38,008 bases of DNA from an uncultured Clostridia bacterium (GTDB lineage Bacteria; Bacillota; Clostridia; Lachnospirales; CAG-274): NCBI GenBank assembly GCA_947632615.1, contig CANRPW010000023.1, positions 1 through 38,008 on the forward strand, read 5' to 3'. This document shows positions 1-8,764 of the stretch, one piece after another. The notes below the pieces were generated by a model. It searched no databases. It worked only from the letters and a program-made list of their open reading frames with translations, and was not told the DNA's origin. Each line of letters starts with the position of its first letter. The stretch's first letter is position 1. The translations under genes were made by a program, and so were the position numbers.

Positions 1-2995
1 TATCTATACTTGAACTTGCGTTAAATTCATCATTCCAATCCGAGAAGTCGTCACTGTCGCTGAAATCGGGAGCTGCCTCTGATGTAGGCTCACTGCCACC
101 TGTTGAAGGCTCGCTGCCTGTCGAAGGTTCGCTGCCTGTCGAAGGTTCGCTGCCTGTCGAAGGCTCGCTGCCTGTTGAAGGCTCGCTGCCTGTCGAAGGT
201 TCACTGCCTGTCGAAGGTTCGCTGCCTGTTGAAGGCTCGCTGCCTGTTGAAGGCTCGCTTGAGCTGCCTTCAGGAACTACCTGAATGTAGTAAATATAGC
301 TTTCTGTGCTCTTCTTCTTAATTGTATGAGAACCGGCTTCAAGCTCTACATCGTATGTGCCGGCAGCCTTATTAACTATTAACTCTGTTCCGTCAATATC
401 AAGCTTAGCGCCATCAGATTTAGCTGATGCGTAAATAGTCATCTTACCGGGTTTATCTAAGTTAAATGATATTACAGTTGTGCTTTCCATCTTAAGAGCT
501 TGACTTGTTCTTGTTCCGTCGGGAAGTTCAACTTCCTCAAGACCTGTCTTTTTGTTACCTGTTATATTTGCATTAAGTGTATTATCACCTGTGGTATTGT
601 TATAGATGAGTGGTCCGCTTGTCGGTGTAACGGGTGGATCATCGGGATCTTCCGGCTCAACAACAGGTACATCGGGCAGATCAGGTTCATTTTCGTTACC
701 GTCGTCAGGCTCTGCCGGTGTTACTGTGCTTCCGCCATAGCTTACACCTACAAGAGAAATGTTTACACCGCTGTTTGTAGAATAGATATAATATGTACCT
801 GCATCTACAGTGCCGTAAGAACCGGGCGTTGTAGTAGAAGGCGCTTCAATTAAATTATCGGCATTGAGTACATTAGTTCCATCGCTTACAGCCACATATC
901 TTGTGTCTGAGCCGCTTGATGATGCCTGAACATGGATAGTTGCGCCTGTAACGCCTGCCGGAATAGTTACTCTTATTGCTCTGTAGTCTTTGCTGCCTGA
1001 GCCGCCAAGTCTGATAGAGCCATCAACCGTAACAGTCTTATCTGAGTTGGCAAGAATTGCGAATGCTCCGTTTGTGCCAAGTTTATCTTTGGTTGAGCTA
1101 ATAGTTTCCTTGCTTAAATCGCTTGATCTTAATACAAGGTCATATCCGCTGGGGCTTGTTGTTCCGCCGCTTCCGCTGGTTCCGCCGCCAATGTCACCTG
1201 TAGAACCACTGTCGCCCTGACCACCAAGCTGACCACCGGTCTGTTCGTTCTTATCATCACGATCACCAAAGTCACTGCCGGAATCTGTAGAAGGCTTGCT
1301 GCTGGGGTCGTTAGGATTAACAGCACTACTATCTACTGTTCCGCCAACTACCTTAACTGTAGGTTTATAATTTGTTACTAAAGCCTTAAGATCAGAGTTT
1401 ACAGAATAGTCTGTGTCGTCTGAACTTGTAAATGTAAAGAAAATGTCGCCGCCCTGAAGTCTGCCTGCATGTGACATTACATATTTAGGAACTTCTGATG
1501 CAGGTGTAACTACATCTCTATGAAGGTCAAATTTAGAATCAGTATCAAAATTGTTATAAGAACTTCCGTCAACAGCCGTAACTGTAGCAGGTATTTGAGT
1601 TTCAAGACTGTCTACCTTATATCCGTCAAAGTTTGACTTATTGTCAGCATAATCCGTATACTGGTATGAGCCGTTCATAATATTGCCATAAAGCTTAATG
1701 GGTGAGCCTGTTTCGCCTGAGAGGACTTCACCTGCTTCGTGACCCTGTCCACCTATAAGTGTGGGATATTTACAGCTTCTGTAGTAGTTGCTTTCTGCAA
1801 GAATACTTGCATCTTTTGCAGAAGCTGCACCATACTTAGCATTACCGTCATAGTAATTGTTGTAAAGGTGTACAGACATTGTTCTTACTCTTGGGTGTCT
1901 TGAGTCGCTGTGATCAAACCAGTTGTGGTGGTATGTAATAATGCTGTCTTTTGTTTCGTCTTTCATACCACAAAGTGAGCTTTTACCGCTGTCCCAGAAG
2001 TGATTGTATGAAACAGTAATGTTTGTAGAATATTTCTTGATATCTACAGAGCCGTCGCCCTTAGCCTGATCGCTGTCGCCGCCGGGACCGCCATAGAATA
2101 AGTCCATATTATGAACCCAGATGTTTGAGTTCTTAGTATCAATAGAAATACCGTCATCCATAAAGTCAAGGATGGCAAAATTTTTAAATTCAATGCTTGC
2201 TGCATTTCTTACAAGGAAACCGAAGCCCTTAACCGCAGCATCGTTACCTATACCCTCAATAGTAATGTTAAGAGGTGTATAATCTTTACCCTTAATCTGG
2301 ATACCTTCTTCAGTGCTTAAATAAGAATCAAGATCATCTCTGGTTACAGTACCTATAATACGGAAGTCAATAGGGGTAGAGTCTAAACCCTTCTCGTATG
2401 CAGCAATGATGGCCTGTAAACCTGTAAACTGTTCTACTTTACCCTTACTGCCGGTTACAACAGTAGTTGTAATTGTTTTAGCGGTATCCTTTGTTACATA
2501 AAATACCTTTGCGCCGTCTTTAAGAGTACCGTCATTTTTATATGCGCCGATACCTTCAGCTGCGATCGCAGGCGCATCTGGATTTACTATTGACTTTGTC
2601 GAAAAAGCTGCGCCGCCTCTGTCGTCTTTTGTAACAGAAAGGTTTGTAGCTTCGCCTGTAGCTATTACTTCGTCTTTACTGTTATAAGCCGTAACCCTAA
2701 GGTCGTATGATGTGCCACCTTTAAGACCTACAACGTCTACTCTGTTGTATGCGTTATACTGCCTTATAAGGTCGTCATCAACAGTTTCATACGTGCCTGA
2801 GCCTGAAGGCTTGATCTCGGCAATGTAATAAGCTGTGTCGTCAACAGGCTTCCACTCAGCATATACAGATTCTACTGCGCCAACGCCTGTCAGAGTAAAA
2901 TCTGCTGCATTAGCCTGAATCTGAATAAATGTAAGTGAAGTAAAAAGCATAACCATAGCTAATACTGCACTTAAGATTTTGCTATGTTTTCCCAC
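1..2995 (-). CDS. Modular secreted pectate lyase, PL1 family (C-terminus beyond window)
   Basis: Extracellular pectate lyase cleaving polygalacturonate by beta-elimination. About 998 codons are visible. The start is a GTG at 2995, eight bases after AAGGAGG; this GTG and the open left edge hide the gene from simple ORF calls. Order: signal peptide (about 1-30, hydrophobic run ending near QANAAD); a fibronectin-III-like domain (about 30-125); a parallel beta-helix PL1 domain (about 150-540); a beta-sandwich module (about 618-752); an acidic Pro/Glu/Asp linker; a second beta-sandwich (about 793-905); nine EPSTGS repeats; an acidic tail running off the window. PL1 hallmarks: DDGISID near 280, DGSVD near 314, VSYNHFWDSGK with K338, and RHPRVR at 366-371. 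By alignment with PelC, R366 would be the catalytic base and R371 a substrate ligand. The two C-terminal modules are probably carbohydrate-binding or structural (inference). A consensus promoter lies upstream. Confidence 0.93.
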   Translation of the reverse strand, partial: MGKHSKILSAVLAMVMLFTSLTFIQIQANAADFTLTGVGAVESVYAEWKPVDDTAYYIAEIKPSGSGTYETVDDDLIRQYNAYNRVDVVGLKGGTSYDLRVTAYNSKDEVIATGEATNLSVTKDDRGGAAFSTKSIVNPDAPAIAAEGIGAYKNDGTLKDGAKVFYVTKDTAKTITTTVVTGSKGKVEQFTGLQAIIAAYEKGLDSTPIDFRIIGTVTRDDLDSYLSTEEGIQIKGKDYTPLNITIEGIGNDAAVKGFGFLVRNAASIEFKNFAILDFMDDGISIDTKNSNIWVHNMDLFYGGPGGDSDQAKGDGSVDIKKYSTNITVSYNHFWDSGKSSLCGMKDETKDSIITYHHNWFDHSDSRHPRVRTMSVHLYNNYYDGNAKYGAASAKDASILAESNYYRSCKYPTLIGGQGHEAGEVLSGETGSPIKLYGNIMNGSYQYTDYADNKSNFDGYKVDSLETQIPATVTAVDGSSYNNFDTDSKFDLHRDVVTPASEVPKYVMSHAGRLQGGDIFFTFTSSDDTDYSVNSDLKALVTNYKPTVKVVGGTVDSSAVNPNDPSSKPSTDSGSDFGDRDDKNEQTGGQLGGQGDSGSTGDIGGGTSGSGGTTSPSGYDLVLRSSDLSKETISSTKDKLGTNGAFAILANSDKTVTVDGSIRLGGSGSKDYRAIRVTIPAGVTGATIHVQASSSGSDTRYVAVSDGTNVLNADNLIEAPSTTTPGSYGTVDAGTYYIYSTNSGVNISLVGVSYGGSTVTPAEPDDGNENEPDLPDVPVVEPEDPDDPPVTPTSGPLIYNNTTGDNTLNANITGNKKTGLEEVELPDGTRTSQALKMESTTVISFNLDKPGKMTIYASAKSDGAKLDIDGTELIVNKAAGTYDVELEAGSHTIKKKSTESYIYYIQVVPEGSSSEPSTGSEPSTGSEPSTGSEPSTGSEPSTGSEPSTGSEPSTGSEPSTGSEPSTGGSEPTSEAAPDFSDSDDFSDWNDEFNASSSID
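105..266 (-). repeat. Nine 18-bp in-frame repeats encoding EPSTGS
   Basis: Units start at 105, 123, 141, 159, 177, 195, 213, 231 and 249, an exact 18-bp period. They encode Glu-Pro-Ser-Thr-Gly-Ser and differ only at a few mostly synonymous C/T or A/G positions. This is a flexible Ser/Thr/Pro linker between the binding modules and the C-terminal part of the pectate lyase. Near-identity at DNA level makes the copy number prone to slippage. Confidence 0.95.
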
Positions 2996-3052
2996 ATTGC
3001 ATTCCTCCTTAGATTTTTGTGCTTTACTCGCACGAAATTCTGCCACAAATAC

Positions 3053-3081
3053 ATTATACAACCATTAAAAAAATTAGTCAA
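3053..3081 (-). promoter_or_regulatory. Sigma-A promoter of the pectate lyase gene
   Basis: Reading the minus strand, TTGACT (3081-3076), a 17-base spacer and TATAAT (3058-3053). Transcription would start near 3045, giving a leader of about 50 bases before the GTG start. Confidence 0.85.
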
Positions 3082-3169
3082 TATTTTAAAAATTAGAATT
3101 TTGAATGTTTTAGTTTTTTACAAAACATTATATTATATATCATCTATACTTCATTGAGATGTTATGTAT

Positions 3170-3679
3170 TTATAAATTTTCTTTACGGTCAGCCTCATCT
3201 TCCTTTGGGGCAAGAAAACTATCTATAAGGCTGTTGATATTTCCAAGATTTGACAAAATTTTATTGTATTCGTCATTATTGGGATTTTCAAAATATTTCT
3301 TTGCAAGGGCAGAGTAGTCTTCGCCAAAACGCTTAAGATGTTCTATACGGTCGTTTACAAAGAGCTTTACATCCTCCAGCCTTGATGCTTCTCTGTGGCG
3401 TATAAGCTCTATCTGATTTTCGGTTTTTGCCATCAGCTTTTCCGCTTCTTTATTGGCGTTTTCGATGATTTTTGCTGCCTCCTCCTTTGTGCGTATGAGA
3501 AGGGTGGTGCTTTCGTTTTCGGCTTTGTTTTTTATCTCAGAGGCAGTCATTTCAGCGCTTACCATGGCTTTGTTTATAAATTCCTCTTTACTCTTAAATT
3601 CATTAAGCTGCTTTTCCAGATCACTGATATATTGATCGACCTCTGCGGGGTCATAGCCTTTTCTTACAGTTTTAAACAT
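3170..3679 (-). CDS. divIVA: DivIVA domain protein
   Basis: Cytoplasmic coiled-coil scaffold of the DivIVA/GpsB superfamily, which binds curved membrane at poles and septa through its N-terminus and recruits division or growth factors. The 169-residue protein starts with MFKTVRKGYDPAEVDQYI, the diagnostic DivIVA N-terminal motif with an exposed Phe and basic residues for lipid contact. A long heptad-rich, Lys/Glu-rich coiled coil follows (about 20-125), then a short acidic tail. AAGGAGG sits seven bases before the ATG. It is a single-gene unit with its own promoter, divergent from tadA, and shorter than Bacillus-type DivIVA with extended tails. Its exact partner is unknown. Confidence 0.88.
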   Translation of the reverse strand: MFKTVRKGYDPAEVDQYISDLEKQLNEFKSKEEFINKAMVSAEMTASEIKNKAENESTTLLIRTKEEAAKIIENANKEAEKLMAKTENQIELIRHREASRLEDVKLFVNDRIEHLKRFGEDYSALAKKYFENPNNDEYNKILSNLGNINSLIDSFLAPKEDEADRKENL

Positions 3680-3733
3680 AGTCTTTCCTCCTTAAAAATG
3701 AATTTACAAAAGCTCACATGTATGTTATTATAA

Positions 3734-3762
3734 ATTATATCATTACAAATAATATTATGCAA
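3734..3762 (-). promoter_or_regulatory. Sigma-A promoter of the DivIVA gene
   Basis: On the minus strand, TTGCAT (3762-3757), a 17-base spacer and TATAAT (3739-3734). It lies in the short divergent gap with tadA; I see no equally convincing promoter for tadA on the plus strand. Confidence 0.75.
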
Positions 3763-3779
3763 GTTAAAAGGTGAATATA

Positions 3780-4238
3780 ATGGACTTTGACGATATATAT
3801 ATGGGGCTTGCCTTAGAGCAGGCAGATAAGGCGTTTAATGCCGATGAAGTGCCTATAGGCTGTGTGATCGTATATAATAATGAAGTGATAGGCAAAGGCT
3901 ATAACAGACGAATAAGCGCTAAAAACACCCTTGCCCATGCTGAGATAATAGCTATAAATGAGGCTTGCGGCGTAATAGGGGATTGGAGGCTGGAAGACTG
4001 CAGTCTTTATGTGACCGTAGAGCCTTGTCCTATGTGCGCCGGAGCCATACTCCAGGCAAGGATAAAAGAGATAATATTCGGCGCAGCCAACCCCAAGGCA
4101 GGCTGCTGCGGCTCTATTCTCAATATTGTGGACGACGACAGATTTAATCATCAGGTTATCGTCAGACAGGGCGTAAGAGGGGAAGAATGTGCCTCTAAAA
4201 TGAGGGAGTTTTTCCGCCATAGGAGGGATAAGGCATGA
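3780..4238 (+). CDS. tadA: tRNA-specific adenosine deaminase TadA
   Basis: Deaminates A34 to inosine in the anticodon of tRNA-Arg(ACG), allowing wobble decoding. Zinc-dependent cytidine-deaminase fold: HAE at 53-55 (zinc ligand His and catalytic Glu) and PCPMC at 82-86 (two zinc Cys). The length of 152 residues is normal for TadA. The ATG at 3780 is preferred over an in-frame GTG at 3771 because AAAAGGTG lies just before it at correct distance. It is the first gene of a short plus-strand operon and overlaps thiD by four bases (ATGA), implying translational coupling. Confidence 0.95.
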   Translation: MDFDDIYMGLALEQADKAFNADEVPIGCVIVYNNEVIGKGYNRRISAKNTLAHAEIIAINEACGVIGDWRLEDCSLYVTVEPCPMCAGAILQARIKEIIFGAANPKAGCCGSILNIVDDDRFNHQVIVRQGVRGEECASKMREFFRHRRDKA

Positions 4239-5014
4239 AAACCGCACTTACAATAGCAGGCTCCGACTGTTCCGGCGGCGCAGGCATACAAGCCGATATT
4301 AAAACATTTACAGTGCATAAGGTCTACGGAATGAGCATAATAACATCTATCGTTGCCGAAAACACAACAGGCGTATTAAAAATAAAGGACGTTTCACCTG
4401 AGATGATAGAAAAGCAGTTTGATGCCATATTTTGCGACATTTTTCCCGACAGCGTAAAAGTGGGAATGTTGTCTGAAAGAGAAACTATAGAAGCCGTAAT
4501 AGGGGGGCTTAATAAATATCACCCTCATAATATAATTGTAGACCCTGTATTATACGCAAAGGACTCAACACCTCTTATGAATGAAGACTGTATGGAGCTT
4601 CTTATAAAAGGAATTATTCCCTTGGCTGATCTGATAACCCCCAATATACCCGAGGCAGTAAAAATATCAGGGCATAACATCAAATCAGAATATGATATAA
4701 AAAAATGCTGCGAAATAATACATTCTATGGGCTGTAGGGGAGTGCTTATAAAGGGCGGTCATTCCGAAGGTGCGCCTGTTGATACTTTATACGACGGCAG
4801 GGATTTTTATAAATTTACATCGCCCCGTATAAATACAAAAAATACCCACGGTACGGGCTGTACGCTTTCCTCAGCTATCGCCGCCAATATTGCCAACGGA
4901 AAATCGGTTTATGAGGCAGTAAGCATGGCAAAGGCATATATAACCTCGGCTATAGAACATTCACTTGCTCTTGGTAAGGGCAACGGACCCCTTAATCATA
5001 TGTGCAATATTTAA
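4235..5014 (+). CDS. thiD: Hydroxymethylpyrimidine/phosphomethylpyrimidine kinase ThiD
   Basis: Ribokinase-fold kinase phosphorylating HMP and HMP-phosphate for thiamine synthesis or salvage. N-terminal motif AGSDCSGGAGIQADIKTF (8-25) is typical of ThiD, VDPVL near 102, and the anion hole/catalytic HGTGC at 205-209. The 259 residues match the family. In some Clostridia paralogues of this fold act on pyridoxal, so vitamin B6 kinase activity is an alternative. The start overlaps the tadA stop; no thiamine riboswitch is visible, and neighbours are not thiamine genes, so it is probably a salvage or housekeeping copy. Confidence 0.85.
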   Translation: MKTALTIAGSDCSGGAGIQADIKTFTVHKVYGMSIITSIVAENTTGVLKIKDVSPEMIEKQFDAIFCDIFPDSVKVGMLSERETIEAVIGGLNKYHPHNIIVDPVLYAKDSTPLMNEDCMELLIKGIIPLADLITPNIPEAVKISGHNIKSEYDIKKCCEIIHSMGCRGVLIKGGHSEGAPVDTLYDGRDFYKFTSPRINTKNTHGTGCTLSSAIAANIANGKSVYEAVSMAKAYITSAIEHSLALGKGNGPLNHMCNI

Positions 5015-5027
5015 AATGGAGAATATT

Positions 5028-5672
5028 ATGTTTAGAAATAAAGAAGCTGTAATTTTTGACCTTGACGGAACTCTTGTAAACTCCGGGTTTGTATGGCATA
5101 AGGTAGATTTGGATTTTTTTGGTAAAAGAGGTATGAAAATACCAAATGACTATCTTACTAAAATAAATTCCATGAGCTTTTACGAAACGGCAAAATTTAC
5201 CAAAAGTGAATATAATATTGAAGAGACCATAGAAGAAATTATGAAAGAATGGTATGATATGGCAGCCTATGAATATGCCAATGACGTAAGGCTTAAAGCA
5301 GGGGCGGCTGAAATACTTGAAATGCTTAAGTCTATGGATATTAAAATAGGTCTTGCAACGGCGACCTCCGACAAGCTGTTTGTGCCGTGCCTTAAAAATA
5401 ATAATGTATACGATTATTTCGATACATACGTATATGGCGACGAAGTTAAACGAAGCAAGGAGTTTCCCGACATATATTTACTCTGTGCCGAAAGACTTGG
5501 TGTAGAGCCTGAAAAATGTATAGTGTTTGAGGACATTCCAAGAGGTATAAGAGGCGCAAAAAAAGCAGGCATGAAAACCTGCGGCGTTTATGATGAATAT
5601 ACTTCCTTTGAATGGGATATTTTAAAGGAAACCGCCGATGTATGCATAAGGTCTTTGACAGACTTACTTTAG
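5028..5672 (+). CDS. HAD superfamily (subfamily IA) phosphatase, beta-phosphoglucomutase-like
   Basis: Cytoplasmic haloacid-dehalogenase-type phosphatase or phosphomutase; substrate unknown. Motif I DLDGT with nucleophile D11 and acid D13; motif II in LATATS; a conserved Lys in KRSKEFPD; motif IV in FEDIPRG. A helical cap lies between motifs I and II, as in beta-phosphoglucomutase-like enzymes. The 214-residue length fits. The chosen ATG at 5028 follows GGAG by six bases; an in-frame ATG at 5016 and a longer upstream extension overlapping thiD lack good ribosome sites. It is the third gene of the tadA-thiD unit. Confidence 0.82.
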   Translation: MFRNKEAVIFDLDGTLVNSGFVWHKVDLDFFGKRGMKIPNDYLTKINSMSFYETAKFTKSEYNIEETIEEIMKEWYDMAAYEYANDVRLKAGAAEILEMLKSMDIKIGLATATSDKLFVPCLKNNNVYDYFDTYVYGDEVKRSKEFPDIYLLCAERLGVEPEKCIVFEDIPRGIRGAKKAGMKTCGVYDEYTSFEWDILKETADVCIRSLTDLL

Positions 5673-5797
5673 ATCATATAAGCCGAAAATAGAGTATAAA
5701 GAAGAATAAAACCATAAAAGAGGGGTATAATGGCATATTGATTTAACTGTTCGCGAAACGTAACTTTTGCGAATAGTTGAGTGGGCTTTTGCGGGTT

Positions 5798-5951
5798 TCC
5801 GACCGGACTGCGGTCTGAAGCGGCAAGCAGAGAAAAAACAGCCTACGTGAAGCGTACTTGTTAGCTTCACATAGGCTGTTTTTTCTCTGCTTGCCGCCCC
5901 CGGTGGTCGCCCTGAAAATTCGTTTTGTAAAAACGAATTTTTAGGGCGTGC
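5798..5951 (+). repeat. Two-hairpin intergenic element, copy 1
   Basis: Leader variant at 5798-5813 (13 of 16 matches to the family leader). H1 arms 5820-5853 and 5864-5897, 33 of 34 paired with a 10-base loop. H2 lies at 5909-5947 with AT-rich arms. It occupies the convergent gap between the HAD gene and dctP, ending five bases before the dctP stop. A further imperfect hairpin (5745-5754 with 5769-5778) precedes it. The rest of the 5673-5956 gap holds nothing else I recognise. Confidence 0.85.
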
Positions 5952-5956
5952 CAAAT

Positions 5957-6946
5957 TTATTTTCCTATATAATTATCCACAAGCTCATCTCCGGCGACTT
6001 TTCTGATAGAGTCATAAATGTTTTGAGATTTATCTATCATCTCTTGTCTTAGCTCATCAGACACAGGTAATATCTCTGTGTTGTTTTCATTTATAATATT
6101 TATTCTTCCGTCAATTCTTTCATCTGACTGCTGACGTGAATATAAGGTGGCAGTCTTTGCAGCCTCGTCGATTATAGACTGCTGCTCAGGTGAAAGCGAA
6201 TTATAAAAATCATCACTTACTATAAGAGTTATTAAATGCGGAAGATGGTTTGTTTCCACAACATATTTTTGCTGCTCGTAAAACTTTGAAGACACAACGA
6301 CTTCATAAGGGTTTTCCTGGGCATCTATTGTTTTTTGCTGAAGACCTATATAAACCTCGCTGAATGTCATTGGCGTAGGATTGGCGTTTAATGCCTTCCA
6401 AAAATCAAGATGATATGAGTTTTCCATAGTTCTTATTTTTTGTCCCGTAAAGTCTTCAAGCTTTTCTATTTTCTTGTTCGTAGTCATTATTCTGAAACCC
6501 TGATCGGAAATTCCCAACAGCTTAAAGCCCGCATTTTCATATAAAGGCTCAATCAGATTGAGAAAATCCGGGTTATCCACAGACTTTCTTGCTTCTTCAA
6601 TGGTCGAAAAAACACAAGGAAGGTCGAATACGCACAGCTCGGGAATAAAGCTGACCTGTGGAGCCGTGTTCTGCACAACAAAGGGAATATCTCCGTCCTG
6701 ACAGCTTTCCAAAAGCTCTCTGTCACCGCCTATGGTAGAATTTGCATAAACCTGTATTTTCATTTTGCCATTTGAAAGCCTGCTTACCTCGTCGGCAAAT
6801 TTAACGGCATATATCTGCGTTACAGTATCTTCGGGAGAGCTTGTGCCCAAAGGCCAGGCATAGCGTTGTTCGCCATTGTCTGAACAGCCTATGCACATGG
6901 CAACGGCTATAATTGAGGCTATAAATACAATTATTAATTTTTTCAT
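5957..6946 (-). CDS. dctP: TRAP transporter substrate-binding lipoprotein DctP
   Basis: Extracytoplasmic solute receptor of a TRAP transporter, capturing an organic acid for import through DctQM. 329 residues. A lipoprotein signal ends at Cys21 (CIGC), tethering it to the outer face of the membrane. GFRIMTT around 150 and KIRTMENSYHL with R172 match the conserved carboxylate-binding arginine of SiaP/DctP proteins, followed by PTPM.FSEVY and QENPYEV motifs. GGGAGGT precedes the ATG. It is the last gene of ydiB-dctQ-dctM-dctP. Together with the dehydrogenase, quinate or shikimate is the best-supported ligand (inference); dicarboxylates or sugar acids are alternatives. Confidence 0.92.
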   Translation of the reverse strand: MKKLIIVFIASIIAVAMCIGCSDNGEQRYAWPLGTSSPEDTVTQIYAVKFADEVSRLSNGKMKIQVYANSTIGGDRELLESCQDGDIPFVVQNTAPQVSFIPELCVFDLPCVFSTIEEARKSVDNPDFLNLIEPLYENAGFKLLGISDQGFRIMTTNKKIEKLEDFTGQKIRTMENSYHLDFWKALNANPTPMTFSEVYIGLQQKTIDAQENPYEVVVSSKFYEQQKYVVETNHLPHLITLIVSDDFYNSLSPEQQSIIDEAAKTATLYSRQQSDERIDGRINIINENNTEILPVSDELRQEMIDKSQNIYDSIRKVAGDELVDNYIGK

Positions 6947-6962
6947 ATAAAAACCTCCCTCA

Positions 6963-8252
6963 TTATACCAGCAAAAGACTTACAACGGGCACATAGGTTA
7001 TTATCAGAAGAGCTATAAGGAAATAGCCTATCATTGGCAGAGCTTTGTGCGATATCTCTACAACAGGTATTTTTGTAAGAGAGCTTGCCACAAAAAGGTT
7101 TACACCTATAGGCGGAGTAACAAAGCCTATAGCCAGATTAACAACCATTATAACACCAAAATGCACAGGGTTTACACCTACAGCCGTTACTATAGGAACA
7201 AGTATAGGCGTAAGTATAAGTATTGCAGGCGTTGTATCCATAACCATACCCACCAAAAGCAGGAATATGTTTATAACAATAAGTATTACAAATTTGCTTG
7301 AGAATGTAGCAAGTATCCAGCTGCTTATCATCTGTGGCACCTGCATAAGAGTAAGCACTCTTGAAAAGGCTATTGATGCCGCAAGTATAAAAAGTATGGG
7401 TGTGTAAGTTCTCAGTGACTCAAGAAAAACATTTATTATCTCACTGAATTTAATGCTTCTGTATATAAACAGGCTCACAACAAGAGCGTAAAATACTGAA
7501 ATTACAGCGGCTTCCGTAGGTGAAGCGGCTCCCGAATATATACAGCCTAAAATAATAACAGGTGTAAGCAGAGCAAAAAAGCTGTCTTTAAACACACGAA
7601 GAAAGCCTTTTTTCCTAAGATCCCCTACTACTTTACCTATGCGCTCCTTGTCTTCACCTCTTGTTTTGCAATAATAAAAGGCGTATATCATAAGTAAAAG
7701 GCTTATGAGTATGCCGGGGATAATGCCTGCTATAAACAGATCGCTTACAGACTCCCCTGAGGCTGTGCCGTACATAATGAAAGGTATGCTGGGAGGTATA
7801 ATTACACCCAATCCCCCTGCCACAGCCACTATTGCCGTAGCAAAGGGCTTGTCATAGCCCAGATCTACAAGAATAGGAATGGTCATAGAGCCTACAGCTG
7901 CCACAGTTGCAGGTCCCGAGCCTGAAATTGCGCCGAAAAACAGGCAGGTTATAATAACTGCATAAGGTATACCGGCTGTAAATGAGCCAAAAAAGAATGC
8001 GAATACATCAAACAGCTTTTTTGATATGCCGCCCTTTGCCATTATTGTGCCCGAAACAACAAACATAGGCACGGCAAGCAGCGGAAAGCTGTCTATACCC
8101 CCAAGCATAGAGCGTATTATGTATGTGCCGCTGGCTGTGAATGAAGGGTCGAAAGCTCCCGGTAAAAGAGAGACCATTGCCAAAGTTATGCCTATGGGAA
8201 TAGAAATCATAAGGCATAAAAAGAAAATTATAAATATAGCTAAAACAGACAT
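6963..8252 (-). CDS. dctM: TRAP transporter large permease DctM
   Basis: Transport-conducting subunit of the TRAP system, driven by an ion gradient. 429 residues, almost entirely hydrophobic with about a dozen membrane segments. Family signatures include GSGPATVAAVGSMTIP, a PPSIPFIMYG segment, and the C-terminal GFVTPPIGVNLFVASS. Length is typical. Its ATG overlaps the dctQ stop by one base (TGATG), with GGAGG inside the end of dctQ, so translation is probably coupled. dctP follows after 16 bases. Confidence 0.94.
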   Translation of the reverse strand: MSVLAIFIIFFLCLMISIPIGITLAMVSLLPGAFDPSFTASGTYIIRSMLGGIDSFPLLAVPMFVVSGTIMAKGGISKKLFDVFAFFFGSFTAGIPYAVIITCLFFGAISGSGPATVAAVGSMTIPILVDLGYDKPFATAIVAVAGGLGVIIPPSIPFIMYGTASGESVSDLFIAGIIPGILISLLLMIYAFYYCKTRGEDKERIGKVVGDLRKKGFLRVFKDSFFALLTPVIILGCIYSGAASPTEAAVISVFYALVVSLFIYRSIKFSEIINVFLESLRTYTPILFILAASIAFSRVLTLMQVPQMISSWILATFSSKFVILIVINIFLLLVGMVMDTTPAILILTPILVPIVTAVGVNPVHFGVIMVVNLAIGFVTPPIGVNLFVASSLTKIPVVEISHKALPMIGYFLIALLIITYVPVVSLLLV

Positions 8253-8749
8253 CAGTTATCCTCCTTCGGTTTTCTGTGCCCAAATTCCTTTATTTCAAGA
8301 AAAAGCTGCTGGGCGGTTCTGAAAATTACAAGTATAAAGCCTATAAGCGGCGCCACCTGTATGAAATACATAGGTATGCCGCAGGCAGGGCTTAACTGAC
8401 CGCTGTGTACGGCGGAGGTAAGATATCTGTAGGCAAAGGGAAGAAGATATATAAATATCAGAAGCCTTATAATATCGTCTACCAACTTAATATAAGAATA
8501 AGCACTCTCGGGTATCATTGACACAAATTGCTCAACCCTTATATTTATTCTTTTCTTTGTGCAGTAGGCAATACTGAGAAATGCCGACCATATAAATAAA
8601 TATCTCGTTATCTCCTCCGACCATGAAAGAGAATAGCTGAATATGTAGCGTGATGCCACCTGCACTCCCATAATTATGGTCATAAGAATGAGCAGTATGC
8701 AGAGTATGGCTTCCTCTAAATGCTCATTAAGCCATTTAATTACCTTCAC
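8252..8749 (-). CDS. dctQ: TRAP transporter small permease DctQ
   Basis: Small membrane subunit that partners DctM. 165 residues with four predicted membrane helices. The LSWSEEITRYLFIWSAFL stretch near 40-57 is the DctQ signature (WSEE...R). It lies between ydiB and dctM on the same strand, 15 bases after ydiB, within one operon. Confidence 0.92.
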   Translation of the reverse strand: MKVIKWLNEHLEEAILCILLILMTIIMGVQVASRYIFSYSLSWSEEITRYLFIWSAFLSIAYCTKKRINIRVEQFVSMIPESAYSYIKLVDDIIRLLIFIYLLPFAYRYLTSAVHSGQLSPACGIPMYFIQVAPLIGFILVIFRTAQQLFLEIKEFGHRKPKEDN

Positions 8750-8764
8750 AAAAATAACCTCCTT

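Noticed and set aside
105..266. Non-coding minisatellite or CRISPR-like repeat
   Set aside because: The 18-bp units are in frame inside the pectate lyase and encode EPSTGS.
3104..3129. Terminator after the DivIVA gene
   Set aside because: The inverted repeat AATGTTTT/AAAACATT has almost no GC pairs, a long loop and no T-run; not convincing.
4965..5027. N-terminal extension of the HAD protein overlapping thiD
   Set aside because: The extension has no ribosome site and precedes the conserved motif I start; ATG 5028 has GGAG at good distance.
5798..5951. Insertion sequence or MITE with target duplication
   Set aside because: I see no flanking direct repeats at the copies compared and no transposase in the window; mobility remains possible but unsupported.
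5664..5954. 96-codon minus-strand frame over element copy 1
   Set aside because: It covers the hairpins of the element and overlaps the HAD gene end; low-complexity translation with no family resemblance.
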